From positions 41,973,679 to 42,037,678 of the forward strand of contig OZ025243.1 in the NCBI GenBank assembly GCA_964019155.1: a stretch of 64,000 nt of DNA, written 5' to 3'. Made by a program: the position numbers and the translations under genes. The first letter of the stretch is position 1. Each line of letters starts with the position of its first letter. Shown one piece after another: positions 1 through 12,500 of the stretch. The notes beneath the pieces were generated by a model. That model searched no databases, was not told where the DNA came from, and was given only the letters and a program-made list of their open reading frames with translations. Source of the DNA: Osedax fenrisi (lineage: Eukaryota; Annelida; Polychaeta; Sabellida; Siboglinidae).

Positions 1-33
1 GGCGTGACTAAATATATATAGATATATATGATT

Positions 34-215
34 GTATAGGCTCACATGTGATGTAATGCAGCTAAAAAAATCTGGAAATATTAAAACTAAATCAAACCTA
101 ACCAAACCAGAGAAAATTTATTATTATTTATTTAAACAAACACCCAACATATTAATAAGCACGGCCAACTTTAACTTGGAAATATATCGGCGGCCAAAAT
201 GGGTATTCACGAAAT
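34..215 (+). repeat. Interspersed repeat, copy 1 of the GTATAGGCTCAC family
   Basis: Begins GTATAGGCTCAC, followed by GCAGCTAAAAAA, an AAAACTAAA-type stretch, then ATCGGCGGCC and ATTCACGAA. The same order of blocks recurs at 53170-53300 on the opposite strand, and the first half recurs at 718-782. No coding potential is visible; the 91-codon open frame here is not conserved between copies. Class unknown; it could be a SINE or a non-autonomous DNA element. Confidence 0.55.
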
Positions 216-612
216 ATTGTATAGAATATTATATATTTAGTTTAAACCTCACTATATTATTTACAGTTATTAACTTAGTACATACACATGTTTTACAAGT
301 ATTATAGGTATATGTGTATTGTATTTACAAAATATATTATTATAATAATTATATACAACTACCACACCTTTAATATCATATTTAAAAGTTGCCATATTTT
401 ATGCATAACCATCTTTTTAAATTTCAAATATAAATTAATTTGATTATTAGCGAATAAATACGATAAAAGGGATATTATTAATATGCAATACACATATATA
501 ATACATATATAACCATTCTATAAATATTACTTATATATAAATAACATATTTTTATTATATATGTATATATATAAATATATTAAATACCATTTAAACTCTT
601 TTAAATGGATAG
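216..612. other. AT-rich spacer
   Basis: Simple TA/ATT-rich sequence. I see no gene, repeat terminus or splice-like island in it. Confidence 0.5.
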
Positions 613-614
613 TA

Positions 615-895
615 CGGACGGTAGGCAAAAATTAAATAACTATAAATAACAAAGTTCATGCGTGTCTCTCAATGCGTGCGTCGCGCTAATATATTATTCG
701 TAGTTACTAATTACTTTGTATAGGCTCACTTCGGTATATAAAGCAGCTAAAAAACTGATGAATAAAACTAAACAAAATAAATCAGTTTCGTGTGAATTAT
801 AATGCACGCTCTATAGAGCGTATCATAAATTTGCGTAACGCACGCCTTGCGTGAACTTTGCTATTTATAGTTATTTAATTTTTGCCTACCGTCCG
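615..895. mobile_element. 281-bp MITE with TA target duplication
   Basis: Inverted ends of about 48 bp start CGGACGGTAGGCAAAAATTA and are flanked on both sides by TA (613-614 and 896-897). That is the arrangement of Tc1/mariner-type miniature elements. No transposase. A second copy of the GTATAGGCTCAC repeat lies inside (718-782), and so does a short palindrome (GCACGCTCTATAGAGCGT). Confidence 0.75.
718..782 (+). repeat. Interspersed repeat, copy 2 of the GTATAGGCTCAC family
   Basis: Matches the first 70 bases of the copy at position 34: GTATAGGCTCAC, GCAGCTAAAAAA, AAAACTAAAC. It lies within the 281-bp MITE, so it is either part of that element or an insertion into it. Confidence 0.5.
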
Positions 896-897
896 TA

Positions 898-1980
898 TTC
901 CCCTTTTAAATAATATTATTTAATAATCATAATAATTAATTATTATAATAATTATAATTGGTAAACAATCAAAAAAAGCTATATTTTATATTAAATATCA
1001 CTTGTTCAACATCTTATTAATAAATATTGGGACTAATATTATATATTTATATGATATACGATATAATATTATATAATATATATAAGAGTAACTTTACGAT
1101 CAGCGGACATCTGTAAATATATAGAGATATAAGAGTAACTATTTCTTAAATTTACACATAATTTTGTGAACCTATGCGCATATAATATATAGTAGAATAT
1201 AAAAATTAATATAAATATATAATATATTATTATTATAAATATAATAATGTATATTGGGTGATTACTTTAATTATGGTGTATTTAATTAATTATAATGCTT
1301 ATGTAATATGGTTCCGCATAAAAATCTGCACATATAATTTATATATAATAGTTGTAGTAGGTTGGTTGAGGAGTGGCTAGTATAAATGGGCAAGTGGCAT
1401 GTCGCAATAAATCACCGATATGTAAAATTATGTTGCATCTATTAACATAAAATTGTTCCTATATTTAACAATATAGATAAACTATCAACTTATCTATTGA
1501 ATATATAATTACATATATCATTTGTTTTATGGATAACATATTAGTAGTACTAGTAGCTAGTTTTCAATGGTACATTACAGTTAATTATATTTAATAGATA
1601 TGTAATTCTTTTGACGTATGGTTCTCCTACACGAACCGACCGCAGTTATTAGATATAGAAATTATGTGTGCCTTTTTCATGCTGTCCAATTTGTATTAAT
1701 CAATAGAATGTAATCTGAGCATAATTATATACTATTTATATGATATAATAATTTTTTATTTATAAAAGTTTAAATAAGAAGTTATCAGAAAATGAAAGTA
1801 TTATATTTATTTAGGGAATCGGAGTTATAACCGCAGATATTTAAAAATAGTATCGAGGGTGTCTCTAAATTAGGAAAGAAACAGTTCTAGATAGATCATG
1901 AAAGTGCAATATGTAATACATTAGACATGTAATATATCTTCATGAGTATTATATTTCGAAAGTATAAACATATATAAACT
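898..1980. other. AT-rich stretch without recognisable gene
   Basis: TA-rich low-complexity DNA with occasional GC-richer patches (around 1360-1400 and 1610-1650). No ORF, splice island or repeat terminus that I can support. Confidence 0.45.
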
Positions 1981-2290
1981 GCCTGTGTGGCTCAGTGGCT
2001 AAGGCGTCAGACACACAAGCAGTAGGACATGGGTTCGACCCTTGTCCGGACCATTAATTAATTTTATAAAATGGGTCTTAAAATATTATTTAGAAGTGAT
2101 CTTATATAATTGTGTATAAATAAATGATCGGCTCTCGTTAAAACCATGGATGCCTTAACATGAGAGCGGCTTCGAAGGGACATTAGAGCCATATATGGTT
2201 ATAAGTGAAAACTTCATCTAAGTTCCTGGATGGGATGAAAGGACTCCACCAAATAAAAATAATAATAATAATAATAAAATAATAATATAT
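1981..2290 (+). mobile_element. tRNA-derived SINE
   Basis: The head looks like a tRNA promoter: an A box (TGGCTCAGTGG at about 1988) and a B box (GGGTTCGACCC at about 2031). The acceptor stem does not pair and the anticodon arm is disrupted, so it is not a working tRNA gene. A 150-bp unrelated body follows (GAGAGCGGCTTCGAAGGGAC, GGGATGAAAGGACTCCACC) and then an (AAT)n tail, as expected of a SINE moved by a LINE. No clear target duplication seen. Confidence 0.8.
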
Positions 2291-2845
2291 ATATTTATTT
2301 AGAATCTGCGACATAATTATCATTTTTGATATTTTTTAAATAGTAATGAATAATATATAAAATACAAATATTTAGAAAATATATGAACAAATATATAGAA
2401 TTGTTACGACTAATGTAAGGAGTATTTTAATATTTGTATAAAGTACACTGGATAACATTAATATAGAATGAGATAGTATAGGATTTGATAGTTTTGACTA
2501 CTTGTAAAAATAGTCAAAAATTATATCTATAGTAGTAATTTTGTAATACATTTATTTCATTACTATTATATAATATATACATTTTTTTTTACAAAATTAA
2601 ATAATAATTTTCTAGCGTTATTTATATATTGTATGTAAGCCATAACAAATATTTTATTTGATTAAATATATAATTTTATTTATATAATAATTTACAGATA
2701 AGGAATTTTGTTCTAGGTATTATAACAACAGGATGTCATTTGGACCTAAATAATTACAACATTAATTTTTATAATCTGATATTATATACATTTTTACCTG
2801 CTTTCATAATTAAATTAATATATATATATATATATTATACCCCTT
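2291..2845. other. AT-rich spacer
   Basis: No coding or repeat structure recognised apart from short TA runs. Confidence 0.45.
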
Positions 2846-3645
2846 TCTACTATCCATCCCTACCTTACAATCCGTAACAACTCTTGGTTTCACCATCAAC
2901 TCCCTCATAGATTACTCTGACCACATATCTATAATGATTCGCAATGCCAACTATATTCTTTATAACATTAGAAAATCACGCAATAAATTAATTTTTTCAA
3001 TGACTAAAAGTCTAATACACTCGTTAGTCTTCAGTAGACTTATATACTGCTGCTCACTTCTATGTAATCTACCCCTAAAGCTTTTGCTTAAACTTGAGAT
3101 GATACAACGATGTGCTATACGCACCCTTTATAAACTGAAGTTCTCTTCAATAGTGTCAATATCGACCCTAATGTGGTCACTCGGCTGGCTTAAGTTTAGG
3201 TATCTCTGCAGGTAGGTATCAACTGTATTAGGTAGTAGGTATCAGCTAGGTATAATCTAGGTATCCCTACAGACTACTATGCATCACCCATAAGGTGATA
3301 TATCTTAGATCTCTCGAATACCTAGCAGACTTGATCAGTATTCAGACCCTTAGTCGAGCTAGCAGGAAATGTCACACGATGAAAATTGTTTAACGCTCGA
3401 CTATCTCTGCTCACTCTGAATCTGCTTTCTCAGTGGTAGCTCCAAAATACTGGAATGCTCTTCCATATGAAATTAGGTGTTTAAAATCCCTGTCACTATT
3501 TAAATGTAAACTCTCCATGCACCTATTAACATTGTAACCTCCCTCCCTTTTCCTTTATTTTGATTGTACTTTATTTATTTTATTTTTGTTTCCATCTCAT
3601 GACGCCCATAACCACCACAGTATTTTGTCAATAAAATATTTTAAA
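2846..3645 (+). pseudogene. 5'-truncated CR1/jockey-like LINE, reverse transcriptase C-terminus
   Basis: Translation from about 2846 reads TLGFTINSLIDYSDHI, then RNANYILYNIRK and, at about 3010-3100, LVFSRLIYCCSLLCNLP. These match the post-catalytic part of CR1/jockey-type reverse transcriptases (family patterns NLGV.ID..L.F..HI and LV.SRLDYCNSLL.GLP). After a stop at 3215 the remaining family blocks (PKYWNALP-like, then the C-terminal F+ block) continue with frameshifts to about 3535, followed by a short 3' tail. The catalytic domain and endonuclease are absent, so this is a dead 5'-truncated insertion. Confidence 0.8.
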
Positions 3646-4640
3646 ATAATAATATATATATATATATTTATAAGTAAATAATATCCAAATCCCCTTTCCA
3701 AAGGCTTTTCTATATATGTTATTATATATAACCTGTATATATATATATATAAATTATATATGTCTAATTTGTAATATAGTACAACAAAATAGAATTATTA
3801 ATTAATTTATATTTTATAAACTTCACTTATTCATTTATAACAATATACATTATAATATAATAATTAATTACAATTAAATTATAACAATAATTTAAATTTA
3901 TTTTTTGAAATCATTAATTAATCAATACAATTATTTTTTAGTTTATAAAGTGCATTGTTTTTATTATTGTTTAATTATTATATCATTTTAAATATTGTAT
4001 ACAAAATTAGCCCAAAGTATATACATAGTAAAAAAGAAATTTAATATATATTATATATTATATATTCTAAAAAATAATTAATTAATTGATATACAAAAAA
4101 AATAATTAATTAATTTATATACACTATTTATATACACATATTTATGTACTATCATTTATAATGATATAAATTATAATATAATAATTAATTAAATTGTAAC
4201 AATAATGTGAATTGTTTTTTATGAAAATGATTGTATTCATTAACAATACAATTAACATTTAGTTTATAAAGTGAATTGTTTTTATTATTTTGTAATGAAT
4301 ATATTATATATATATATATATATAATATATATATTATATATATATAATATATATATATATATATTTATATACACTAAATAAATATATTACTCTTTTATTA
4401 AATAATTGTTATTAAATTATTTATGTATATAATATATAATATATTATATATAATATAATATAATATAATATATTATATATATATAGTTTGCAATATATGT
4501 ATATGAAATCCTACTGGTATTAAATTATATAGTAGAAAATATATATATTTTAATTATAACTCCAATTACTAGTAATAGCTATTATTACTATAATTATTCT
4601 AAATAATAATTAAAAGATATATAATAATTGTTTTATTTTC
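3646..4640. other. AT-rich stretch
   Basis: Dense TA, ATTA and TAATAT repeats. No gene seen. It ends in a polypyrimidine tract (TTGTTTTATTTTCAG) that would serve as the acceptor for the transposase exon starting at 4643. Confidence 0.45.
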
Positions 4641-4642
4641 AG

Positions 4643-4947
4643 AGGGGCTTATTTATCCATCAAAATTGATGACTGGAAATATAATTATATTAGAAAAAAT
4701 TTGCAGACAAAATATTGATCATTTTATTCCCTTAAAAAACTTAAAAAGTAACCTAGTTAATTTAATGATGAGAATAAGTTATAATCCAATATTGTGTGAT
4801 AAAGAAAATTGCAAATTAAATTTACGAATTTCAATATTATTTACTAATATCAGATTATATTTTCTTTTAAAAAAGGAGAGTGAAATTAAAGTTGGCAAAA
4901 GTGTATTAAGTAGAAATAGAAAAATATTAAAGTTTCAAAATTTATAA
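4643..4947 (+). CDS. Last exon of a P-element/THAP9-type transposase
   Basis: A good acceptor (TTTTATTTTCAG) precedes two bases and 100 codons ending in TAA. The peptide starts GLIYPSKLMTGNI and ends ISILFTNIRLYFLLKK, then RNRKILKFQNL. GL.YPS near the start of the last exon, and an IRL+F..K plus RNRK.LKL.. ending, are what I recall of the C-terminal part of P-element-type and THAP-domain transposases. This exon is intact over its whole length, with 'LCDKENCKLNLR' placed where that family carries a C....C block. No upstream catalytic exons are recognisable in 2.3-4.6 kb, so it may be a stranded fragment or the end of a gene whose other exons have decayed. MITEs with 7-bp duplications lie 0.8 kb downstream. 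Confidence 0.55.
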
Positions 4948-5733
4948 TAAAATTATATAAATTATATTTATTATTTATTCAATATTTTATATAAATAATG
5001 AATAGGTACCTAAACTAATATTATTAACAATTCTCATTTATTAAAATGTAAGTATTTTTATATGTAGTTTAAAAATATAAATTGTAATGGGGACACATTA
5101 TTTGTATATATTTGATATTAGTCAAATTAAAAATAAATTATATAAATAAAGTAACCCATATTTAAGTAATAATATATTTGAGGAGTGCCAGATGTTTCAT
5201 TTAAGGATTCCATACACACTTCTTATAGGGAAATTAAAGAAAATATATCTGATATAAACGTTGTATATTTACAGAAGAGGGGCTGAAGTACATATATTAG
5301 ATAAATATTCATGACATACATAGAAAGTGATAAATGATAGGATGATAAGAGATGATATAGTAGATAAATATCTGGTCTGTGTCAAATTTTACTCCCCACT
5401 TGTTTTGGTTACTATTCATATGGTCAAATTTAATATAATCATTTCTGTAGATGACATTGGCTACTATTGTACATGATACACCAATATAGTAAATTCACAT
5501 GTAGTAATAATATATTGTAAGATACAATTAAATTAGTTGGTATTATAATTTTTAATTACATAATGATACATCTAAAATATCTAAAATTTGAACTCGACAA
5601 ATGTAATTAAAATAAATGAGGACCATATTCGATATTCTCCAATTATCCATTCTAAATTATTTATTACCATACTATAGTATACTTATTTGTAAACAATATT
5701 ATATATATTAAATAAATATAGTTTGTGATAAGG
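4948..5733. other. AT-rich spacer
   Basis: No ORF or repeat terminus recognised. Confidence 0.45.
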
Positions 5734-5740
5734 TATATAA

Positions 5741-6207
5741 CAAAGATTTTCCGAAGGAAAGATATAACACTTACGCGAAATCGTGTAATTCGAATTTGTA
5801 TACAAAATACCCTGGTGCCACCTATATATAGGCGCTATAGCGGGTTACTTTTAGGAACTATGCGTTGTTTATAATGTAAATTCGTATCAAACTATACACT
5901 TTTAAAATGTTAAATAATATGCTTTAAATTAATATTTATATGATGAAAACTAAGTGTTCATTACTAATATATAACAAACAAATATGATATTTATGTTTTA
6001 AATGCTATAAGTATATATTTAGTAAGTAAAAGTTAATTTATATTGCATGTAATTTAATAGAGCAATGAAAACATTGTTGTATGCAAACAGAGCCGAACCT
6101 AAATCTATTTCAGTGATTTCGATACTACTGCTAGCAGCGGTTGGGGATATTACTAAATTACGTTGCATGCATAGGGAGTGTTAAATCTTTGCTTCGCAAA
6201 ATCTTTG
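5741..6207. mobile_element. MITE with 7-bp target duplication, copy 1
   Basis: The imperfect inverted ends of about 32 bp read CAAAGATTTTCCGAAGGAAA at the left and, reverse-complemented, CAAAGATTTTGCGAAGCAAA at the right. The insertion is bracketed by TATATAA (5734-5740 and 6208-6214). A second full copy is at 28499-28952. No coding frame. The 7-bp duplication would suit the P or Dada superfamilies better than hAT (8 bp) or mariner (TA). Confidence 0.85.
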
Positions 6208-6214
6208 TATATAA

Positions 6215-7147
6215 GGTATAATTTTATTTTGTAAATAAGGTATATAATTTTTAAATTAGTCATATATAAAATGTATATTTATGTATGTATTCCTATAATA
6301 TAGGCTATATTATTTTTGAAAAAGTTATATTATATATAAAATAAAATGTAAATCTTGTGAATATACCATATATCAATATATATATATATATATATATATA
6401 TCAATAGTATTTGACTAAATATAAAAATATAATTATTATAATAAAATAAATAGAAACTATTCATAATATTTAATTTGCCTATTTAAAAATAATTTTGAAA
6501 GATGGGTATGTATAAAATATGGCGAATTTAAAATCTGATAAGTTGTGGTGGTTGTATATAATAGTTATATTTTTGTAAACTCAGTACACATATTTAAGAC
6601 ATGTAAAACATATGTACATACTTAGTTAATAACTACAGATAATATATCAAGGGTTCAACTAATTATATAATATTATATATTAAATATATTATATTCTATA
6701 AAATATTTTTATTTTAAATAATTTGTATCTTTTAATGCAAATACAAATTATAATGTAAAATATGGCATGTAATATAATTATTATAATAATATATACTTAT
6801 ATATTACATATATTATAAATATATATAACATTATCATGATATTCAATTAATAATTAATTTAATTATTTATAAATTGTTTTAGAATATTTAAAATCAGTAT
6901 GCATTTTGATATACATAAAATTTATGAAAATCAATTTTATAGTTATATATATAGTATACACATATTTTAATTATAATATTATATTAAATATATATATATA
7001 TAAATATAAATTAATTTATTTATTAAATATTAACGGTGATTAATACAAATTGTAAGTATATACATTAATATAAGCTAGATAATTATATTATAATTATAAT
7101 TCACAATAATTATTTAAAATTAAAAGTGATGATTAAATATGAATCAT
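6215..7147. other. AT-rich spacer
   Basis: TA-rich; no gene or defined element seen between the two MITE copies. Confidence 0.4.
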
Positions 7148-7241
7148 GACTAGGAGCGCCATCATTTCGAAGGCATTATGGTTAAAAAACGATTTCACAT
7201 AGAGATAGAGAGTGGTATATCTTTCCTTCGGAAAATCTTTG
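7148..7241 (-). mobile_element. Partial MITE end of the same 7-bp-duplication family
   Basis: Ends with TATCTTTCCTTCGGAAAATC TTTG, the reverse complement of the left end of the 5741 copy apart from a change just inside it, then a GATTTC block also seen there. The interior differs and the other terminus is not recognisable. It is either a truncated copy or the far end of a larger element sharing the left end at 5741. Confidence 0.5.
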
Positions 7242-7436
7242 TACCTGTGTAGCAAATTCCTTGCATATTAAATTATAAATTAAATATTATTAATACTATA
7301 AAAATATTATTTAATTTATAATATAGTTTTCAATGTCATTAGATATACAAATATATAATATATGAGCAATTTTATATGTTGGAATATTTTATTTTATTTG
7401 ATTGACAGATATTTAAAATTTGAAATTCACTCCATA

Positions 7437-7470
<34 letters not shown>

Positions 7471-8225
7471 CAACTTAAATTTGAATGTAGGATTGAGTTG
7501 ACCTATATAGAGATTATTAACTATTAACATTAATAACTTATAGATAACATTATATCGGCTAACTAATATAAAAATGTGTATTATATAAGCCTTACTCAGA
7601 TATTTACACTATCTATATGAGACCATATAGTTCAGGCAATAATAGATAACAATCCTGATAAAGTAAATAATTTTACATTTATAGAAATATTATATTTCGT
7701 ATACACATTATAAATTGTATTTGCTTAAATTCAGTTATTTTAATTAAGTTAGTGATCTATTTTTATATTATAATACTTAGGCATAATTTGTGAGTATTAT
7801 ATGAATACAATAATTTGATTAGGAACATGTGAAGCTAGTTTGATCATTACAATATATTTATTTATTAATTAAACTAAATTATAACAAAAATAATTAATAT
7901 TACTTAGAAATATATCATATATGAATAAACTTTGTATAAATATATGAAATATCGATATAAATTTATTATACCTTAAGGTATAAAATAATATATATATATA
8001 GAATTGATTACAATTAATTAAAGTTTCTATACATATAAAATATATAGGATGTGTTATTAATATTTAATATATTATAAAAATGAGTAACTATTTGCATATG
8101 TACATGAGTTTATTCTAAACAAATGCTTCTTGTACATGTTACCCACATGAATAACATCATCATCATCATGTAAATAGGCATTATGTGTTGATCAGCATAT
8201 TGAAACGTTTCACACAGGCTTATAT
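7242..8225. other. AT-rich spacer
   Basis: Includes a TA run at 7440-7467. A minus-strand open stretch of about 40 codons at 8105-8205 was considered as a terminal exon of the cysteine-repeat gene but is not supported. Confidence 0.4.

Positions 8226-8277
<52 letters not shown>
8226..8277. repeat. (TA)n microsatellite
   Basis: About 25 uninterrupted TA units; the pogo-like element starting at 8278 inserted at its edge. Confidence 0.95.
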
Positions 8278-8280
<3 letters not shown>

Positions 8281-9113
8281 TAAAACCTCTCTATAATAAA
8301 CCTCTTTATAAGAAAAACCTCTTTATAAGAACATTTTTCACACATTTGGTTGGAATTCAACCTTTTCCGCATTAAAAAACCTCTTTATAAGAAAATATTA
8401 TAATAAAAATATAAGAAAAACCTCTTTATAAGAAACTTATTGTATACATAATAAAAAAAATAATTATATATAAATAGAATTATTGTATATTGATAAAAAT
8501 TATAGAAATTAATTATTATATAAAATATATTATATTACCAAAAAGCTCGAAATGAATTAAAATTAATTAATAATTTTTATTGTATATCCATAAATATATT
8601 AAAATTAATTAATAAATGTTATTTTTATCCTTGAATTTATTAAAATGAATTAATAAATATAATTGTATATCTATAAATTTATTAAATTAATTAATAAATA
8701 TTATTATATCATTAAATGTATTGATGGTATAATTTATTATATTATACAATTAATTGTTAAATACTAGATTATTATAATATTCATTATATTATATTCATCA
8801 ATGATGATTCATAATTTATAATTTCTAATGTAAATCTAATAAAATGTCATTATGTCATTAACATGTCTAAGCCCAAATAATACAGTATATATTTTAAATC
8901 AAATATAATTAAATAAGTATATAAAGGTTTACTGAGCAATTACAAATTATATAAAGATATTATATATAGATAACCTCTAGGTTATATAATGCATTTTCAA
9001 TTATAAATTAATTCTTAAAATCATTGGAAAAGTAAAAACCTCTTTATAAGAAAACCTCTCTATAAGAAAAAAATTACTGAAAAAAAATAGTTTCTTATAG
9101 AGAGGTTTTACTG
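8278..9113. mobile_element. 836-bp non-autonomous pogo/Tigger-like element
   Basis: The left end CAGTAAAACCTCTCTATAA and the right end TTATAGAGAGGTTTTACTG are perfect inverted repeats, flanked by TA on both sides. This is the terminal style of pogo/Tigger elements. Inside both ends the motif AACCTCTTTATAAGA recurs in direct orientation (for example near 8300, 8315, 8380, 8420 and 9040). The interior is AT-rich with no transposase, so it can move only with enzyme supplied in trans. Confidence 0.85.
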
Positions 9114-9331
9114 TATATATATATATATATATATAGTCCTAGATAATACTATATTTTTTATATATGTATATTCCTAGATAATGCTAAATTTGTTATATAT
9201 ATATAGTCACGTATATGTAAATAATGTAAATATATATAAATACAGAATGTATTTGACAAAGTTGTATGCATTAATGCATTGATAGACTGCTACATGACTT
9301 ATACATGATACATGACTCATGGTTTACTTAC
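9114..9331. other. Intergenic or intron sequence downstream of the 9332 exon
   Basis: Contains ATATAGTCCTAGATAATGCTA-type duplications (9134-9215, two imperfect copies of about 50 bp). No gene. Confidence 0.4.
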
Positions 9332-9477
9332 CACATGTGTGCACGATCAGACTAATGAAGGGGCCTCGAGCCCCGTTGCAAGGAATCACAAGAGTTTCCA
9401 GGCATTTCGATAAGGATTCATCACTATATATCGATGTAAGATTGCGTAAAGGTTGTAGAATATCGATTGTATGAGAA
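9332..9477 (-). CDS. Cysteine-repeat gene, exon d (fourth visible)
   Basis: Acceptor TTTTATACCTTAG, 48 codons, donor GTAAGT. It enters in phase 2 and leaves in phase 1. It carries the module KCLETLVIPC...LIVHTC after a longer, cysteine-free lead (TIDILQPLRNLTSIYSDES). The fully open frame in this AT-rich setting and the consensus donor make it a good exon. The next exon downstream was not found. Confidence 0.6.
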
Positions 9478-9501
9478 CTAAGGTATAAAACAATTTTATT
9501 A

Positions 9502-9539
<38 letters not shown>

Positions 9540-12500
9540 TTTGAATATCAATTATACTTAGAATATCAATTACAAAATAATCTAATAGCTGATATATAGA
9601 AAATATACACAATAAAGAAAATTTAACTCAACTAAATATAATTATATTTATATATATATATAAACTTTATTATTATTATATATATATATAAACTTTATTA
9701 TTATTATATATATTATCATATTATATATAAGGAAAGCTTGAAATATAAACTCTGCTAAGTGCATATATAAATTAATTCAAATTATTTGAAGCAATAAATA
9801 CAGATTTAATGATGAAACAATTATATAGTAGTTGGGTCATAGTTGTTCCGGAAAGTGATGGATGTTGGAGATAAGATGATGAGGAAGAGTCGGATTAAAG
9901 TGAGTTATTAAGTCTTCATATATGGCTGGATGTAAGTTTTATATGTAGGAAAGAAGTGAGAAATTAATGAATTTATGGATTAGGGAAAGGGAAAATAAGA
10001 ATAATTCGACAAAAATCAGTTTGGGATTAATTATATGGAGTCGGTAGATGAGTGTTTAACTCGAAATATAAATATTGAGCTAATAGAAGAGAAAATGACT
10101 TAGTTTAGAAGATCAAGGAAGAAAGATACTGTGGTAGAAAAAAGATGAGCAGTAATTAATATAAGCTAGGAATAACGAGCTGACATCAATGAAAGAGTAA
10201 GATGTTAAATTAATTGTAAGGTCAAACATTGCAGTTGACAGATTTCACAATTTTTAAGATATGTGTTTAGAAAAAAGATCATATCACTAAGTGTGTACAA
10301 TTATTTATATATCGATTACATATTTTATGATTTAGGTTAAAAGTAATAATTATTTAAAGATCTATATAATATATAGTATATATCTATATCTATATATATA
10401 GATATATTTCTATAGAATAGATAATACCATATTAATATATATAGCAATCAGAAAACTAGTATTCAGAATAGAATATCATACAATAACCAAACAACTAAAT
10501 ACAAATATACTTATAATACTCTATTTAATAAACAGAAGATATACTAAAATACATATGCGAGATGATAAGATCCTTACTTTAATAAATATTATGCATATTA
10601 ATATAAATGTTATATTAATATGGTGTTGGTAAGTATTCATGCATAAATTCGAATCAATAAAGCTAATCGCTTTCACTGATCCTCCTTAGACTTTGTCTAT
10701 AATAGAATTCATTCATTCATGTATGCGGGTGACACCACCAGTTATAATTAGATTATAGTTACAATAACAGTAGTAAGCTGTGGGTAATTGTAATGATAAA
10801 GATGATGTATCTGAATTTAATAATAACATGAGTTCATTTACTCACTATGTTCCAAAACATAATGTTTTAATAATAGCAGATGATTTCAATGCACATCTGT
10901 GTATTGATCATGATAATAAATTTGCATATCATACTGAAACTAATAGAAACGGTTATCTATTTGATCACTTCATAATTGAAAACGGTTTGAAAAGTTGAAA
11001 TACTAAATTTCAAAAGAAAATTGGTAAACTATGGATTCATACACATCCAAATGGCTTCAAATCCCAACTAGATTATATAATTGTCAATAATAAATGGATA
11101 AATAATGCTAGGAACTGTGAAGCCTACAATACTTTCAAAGGTGTTTACTCTGATCATAGAATTGTTACCGCTACACTTAAATTAAGTTTAAGATCTAATA
11201 AAAGTCAATAGTTAACAAAAAATGATATGACTGGACTACTATGACAAAAGACAAATCTATTGAAAAGAATTATACAAGCTATCTAAAACAAAATTTCGAA
11301 GACTCAATTAAATCATGTAAAAGTACAAATGATAAATACTCAGCATTTGTTGATTCTCATGCAGAAGCAACAAAGAAATTTATTCCGATTAAAATAAAAG
11401 AAAAGAGTACCATGGGAAAATATCAATATAATAGAGAAACGAAACGCACTGAAACAATTATCATTGAAAATGAAAGAAAATGTTAACACTAACCAAAAAA
11501 TTGAGTTTAACAAAGCTAGAAAAAATCTCCAAGATCATATATAAACGAGCAAACCAAATATTTGTAAAACAAATAGATTATATCAAGACAGCTGCAGATA
11601 ATAAGAAATCCGCTATAGCATGGCAAATTGTCAAAAAAATTACTGGTAGAAAGACAACAAATATATCTAAAATTAAAGCAAAAGATGACAAAGAGCGTAT
11701 ACAAATATGGAAACAACATTTCTCTCTATTACTAGGAAAAAATCCGATAACAACTAATCAAGACATAGTAAAAATAGTGGACAAAGAGCTTCAGATTGAG
11801 CAAGGTCCATTTACTATAGAAGAACTTGAAATGGTACTCAGAAAAACAAAGAAAAATAAAACCACCGGATTAGATGAAATACCAGCCGAAGTATGGAAGA
11901 CAGGTCACTTCAATCACATATTACTATAATTCTGCAACGATGTATACTCTCAGAAACCAATTGAACACTGGACGAACGGATGCATCCTACCATTCCCAAA
12001 GAAAGGTGACCTCACTGTTACAGACAATTATAGAGGTATTACACTAACATGTATCGCGGCTAAAATATATAATACGCTACTAAGAGAAAGAATACAACCC
12101 ACCCTAGATATGATCCTCAGACCAAATCAAAATGGCTTCAGAAATAACAGATCAACCGTCGGACAAATTCTAACTGTAAGAAGGATAATTATCGATTATA
12201 ATCGAAGGTGTTAAAGAAATGAATCTTGAGGCCATCCTAATCTTTTTAGATTTCTCTAAAGCTTTCGATTCAATACACAGAGCAAAAATGGCACAAATTC
12301 TTAAGTCATACGGTATTCCAATGAAGTTATCAACGCAATTATGATACTATATAGAAATACTAAATCAATGGTACGGTCACCTGATGGTGACACAGAATAT
12401 TTTGATATAAATGCAGGTGTTCTACAGGGGGATACTCTGGCACCTTTATTATTTATTATTACACTCGATTACGTATTAAGAACATCTATTGATGAGAATA

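Noticed and set aside
1981..2053. tRNA gene
   Set aside because: A and B boxes are present but the acceptor and anticodon stems do not pair and a SINE body follows.
8105..8205. Terminal exon of the cysteine-repeat gene after 9332
   Set aside because: The phase-correct frame gives only about a dozen codons before a stop behind a weak acceptor; the longer frame is out of phase and rests on an ATG repeat.
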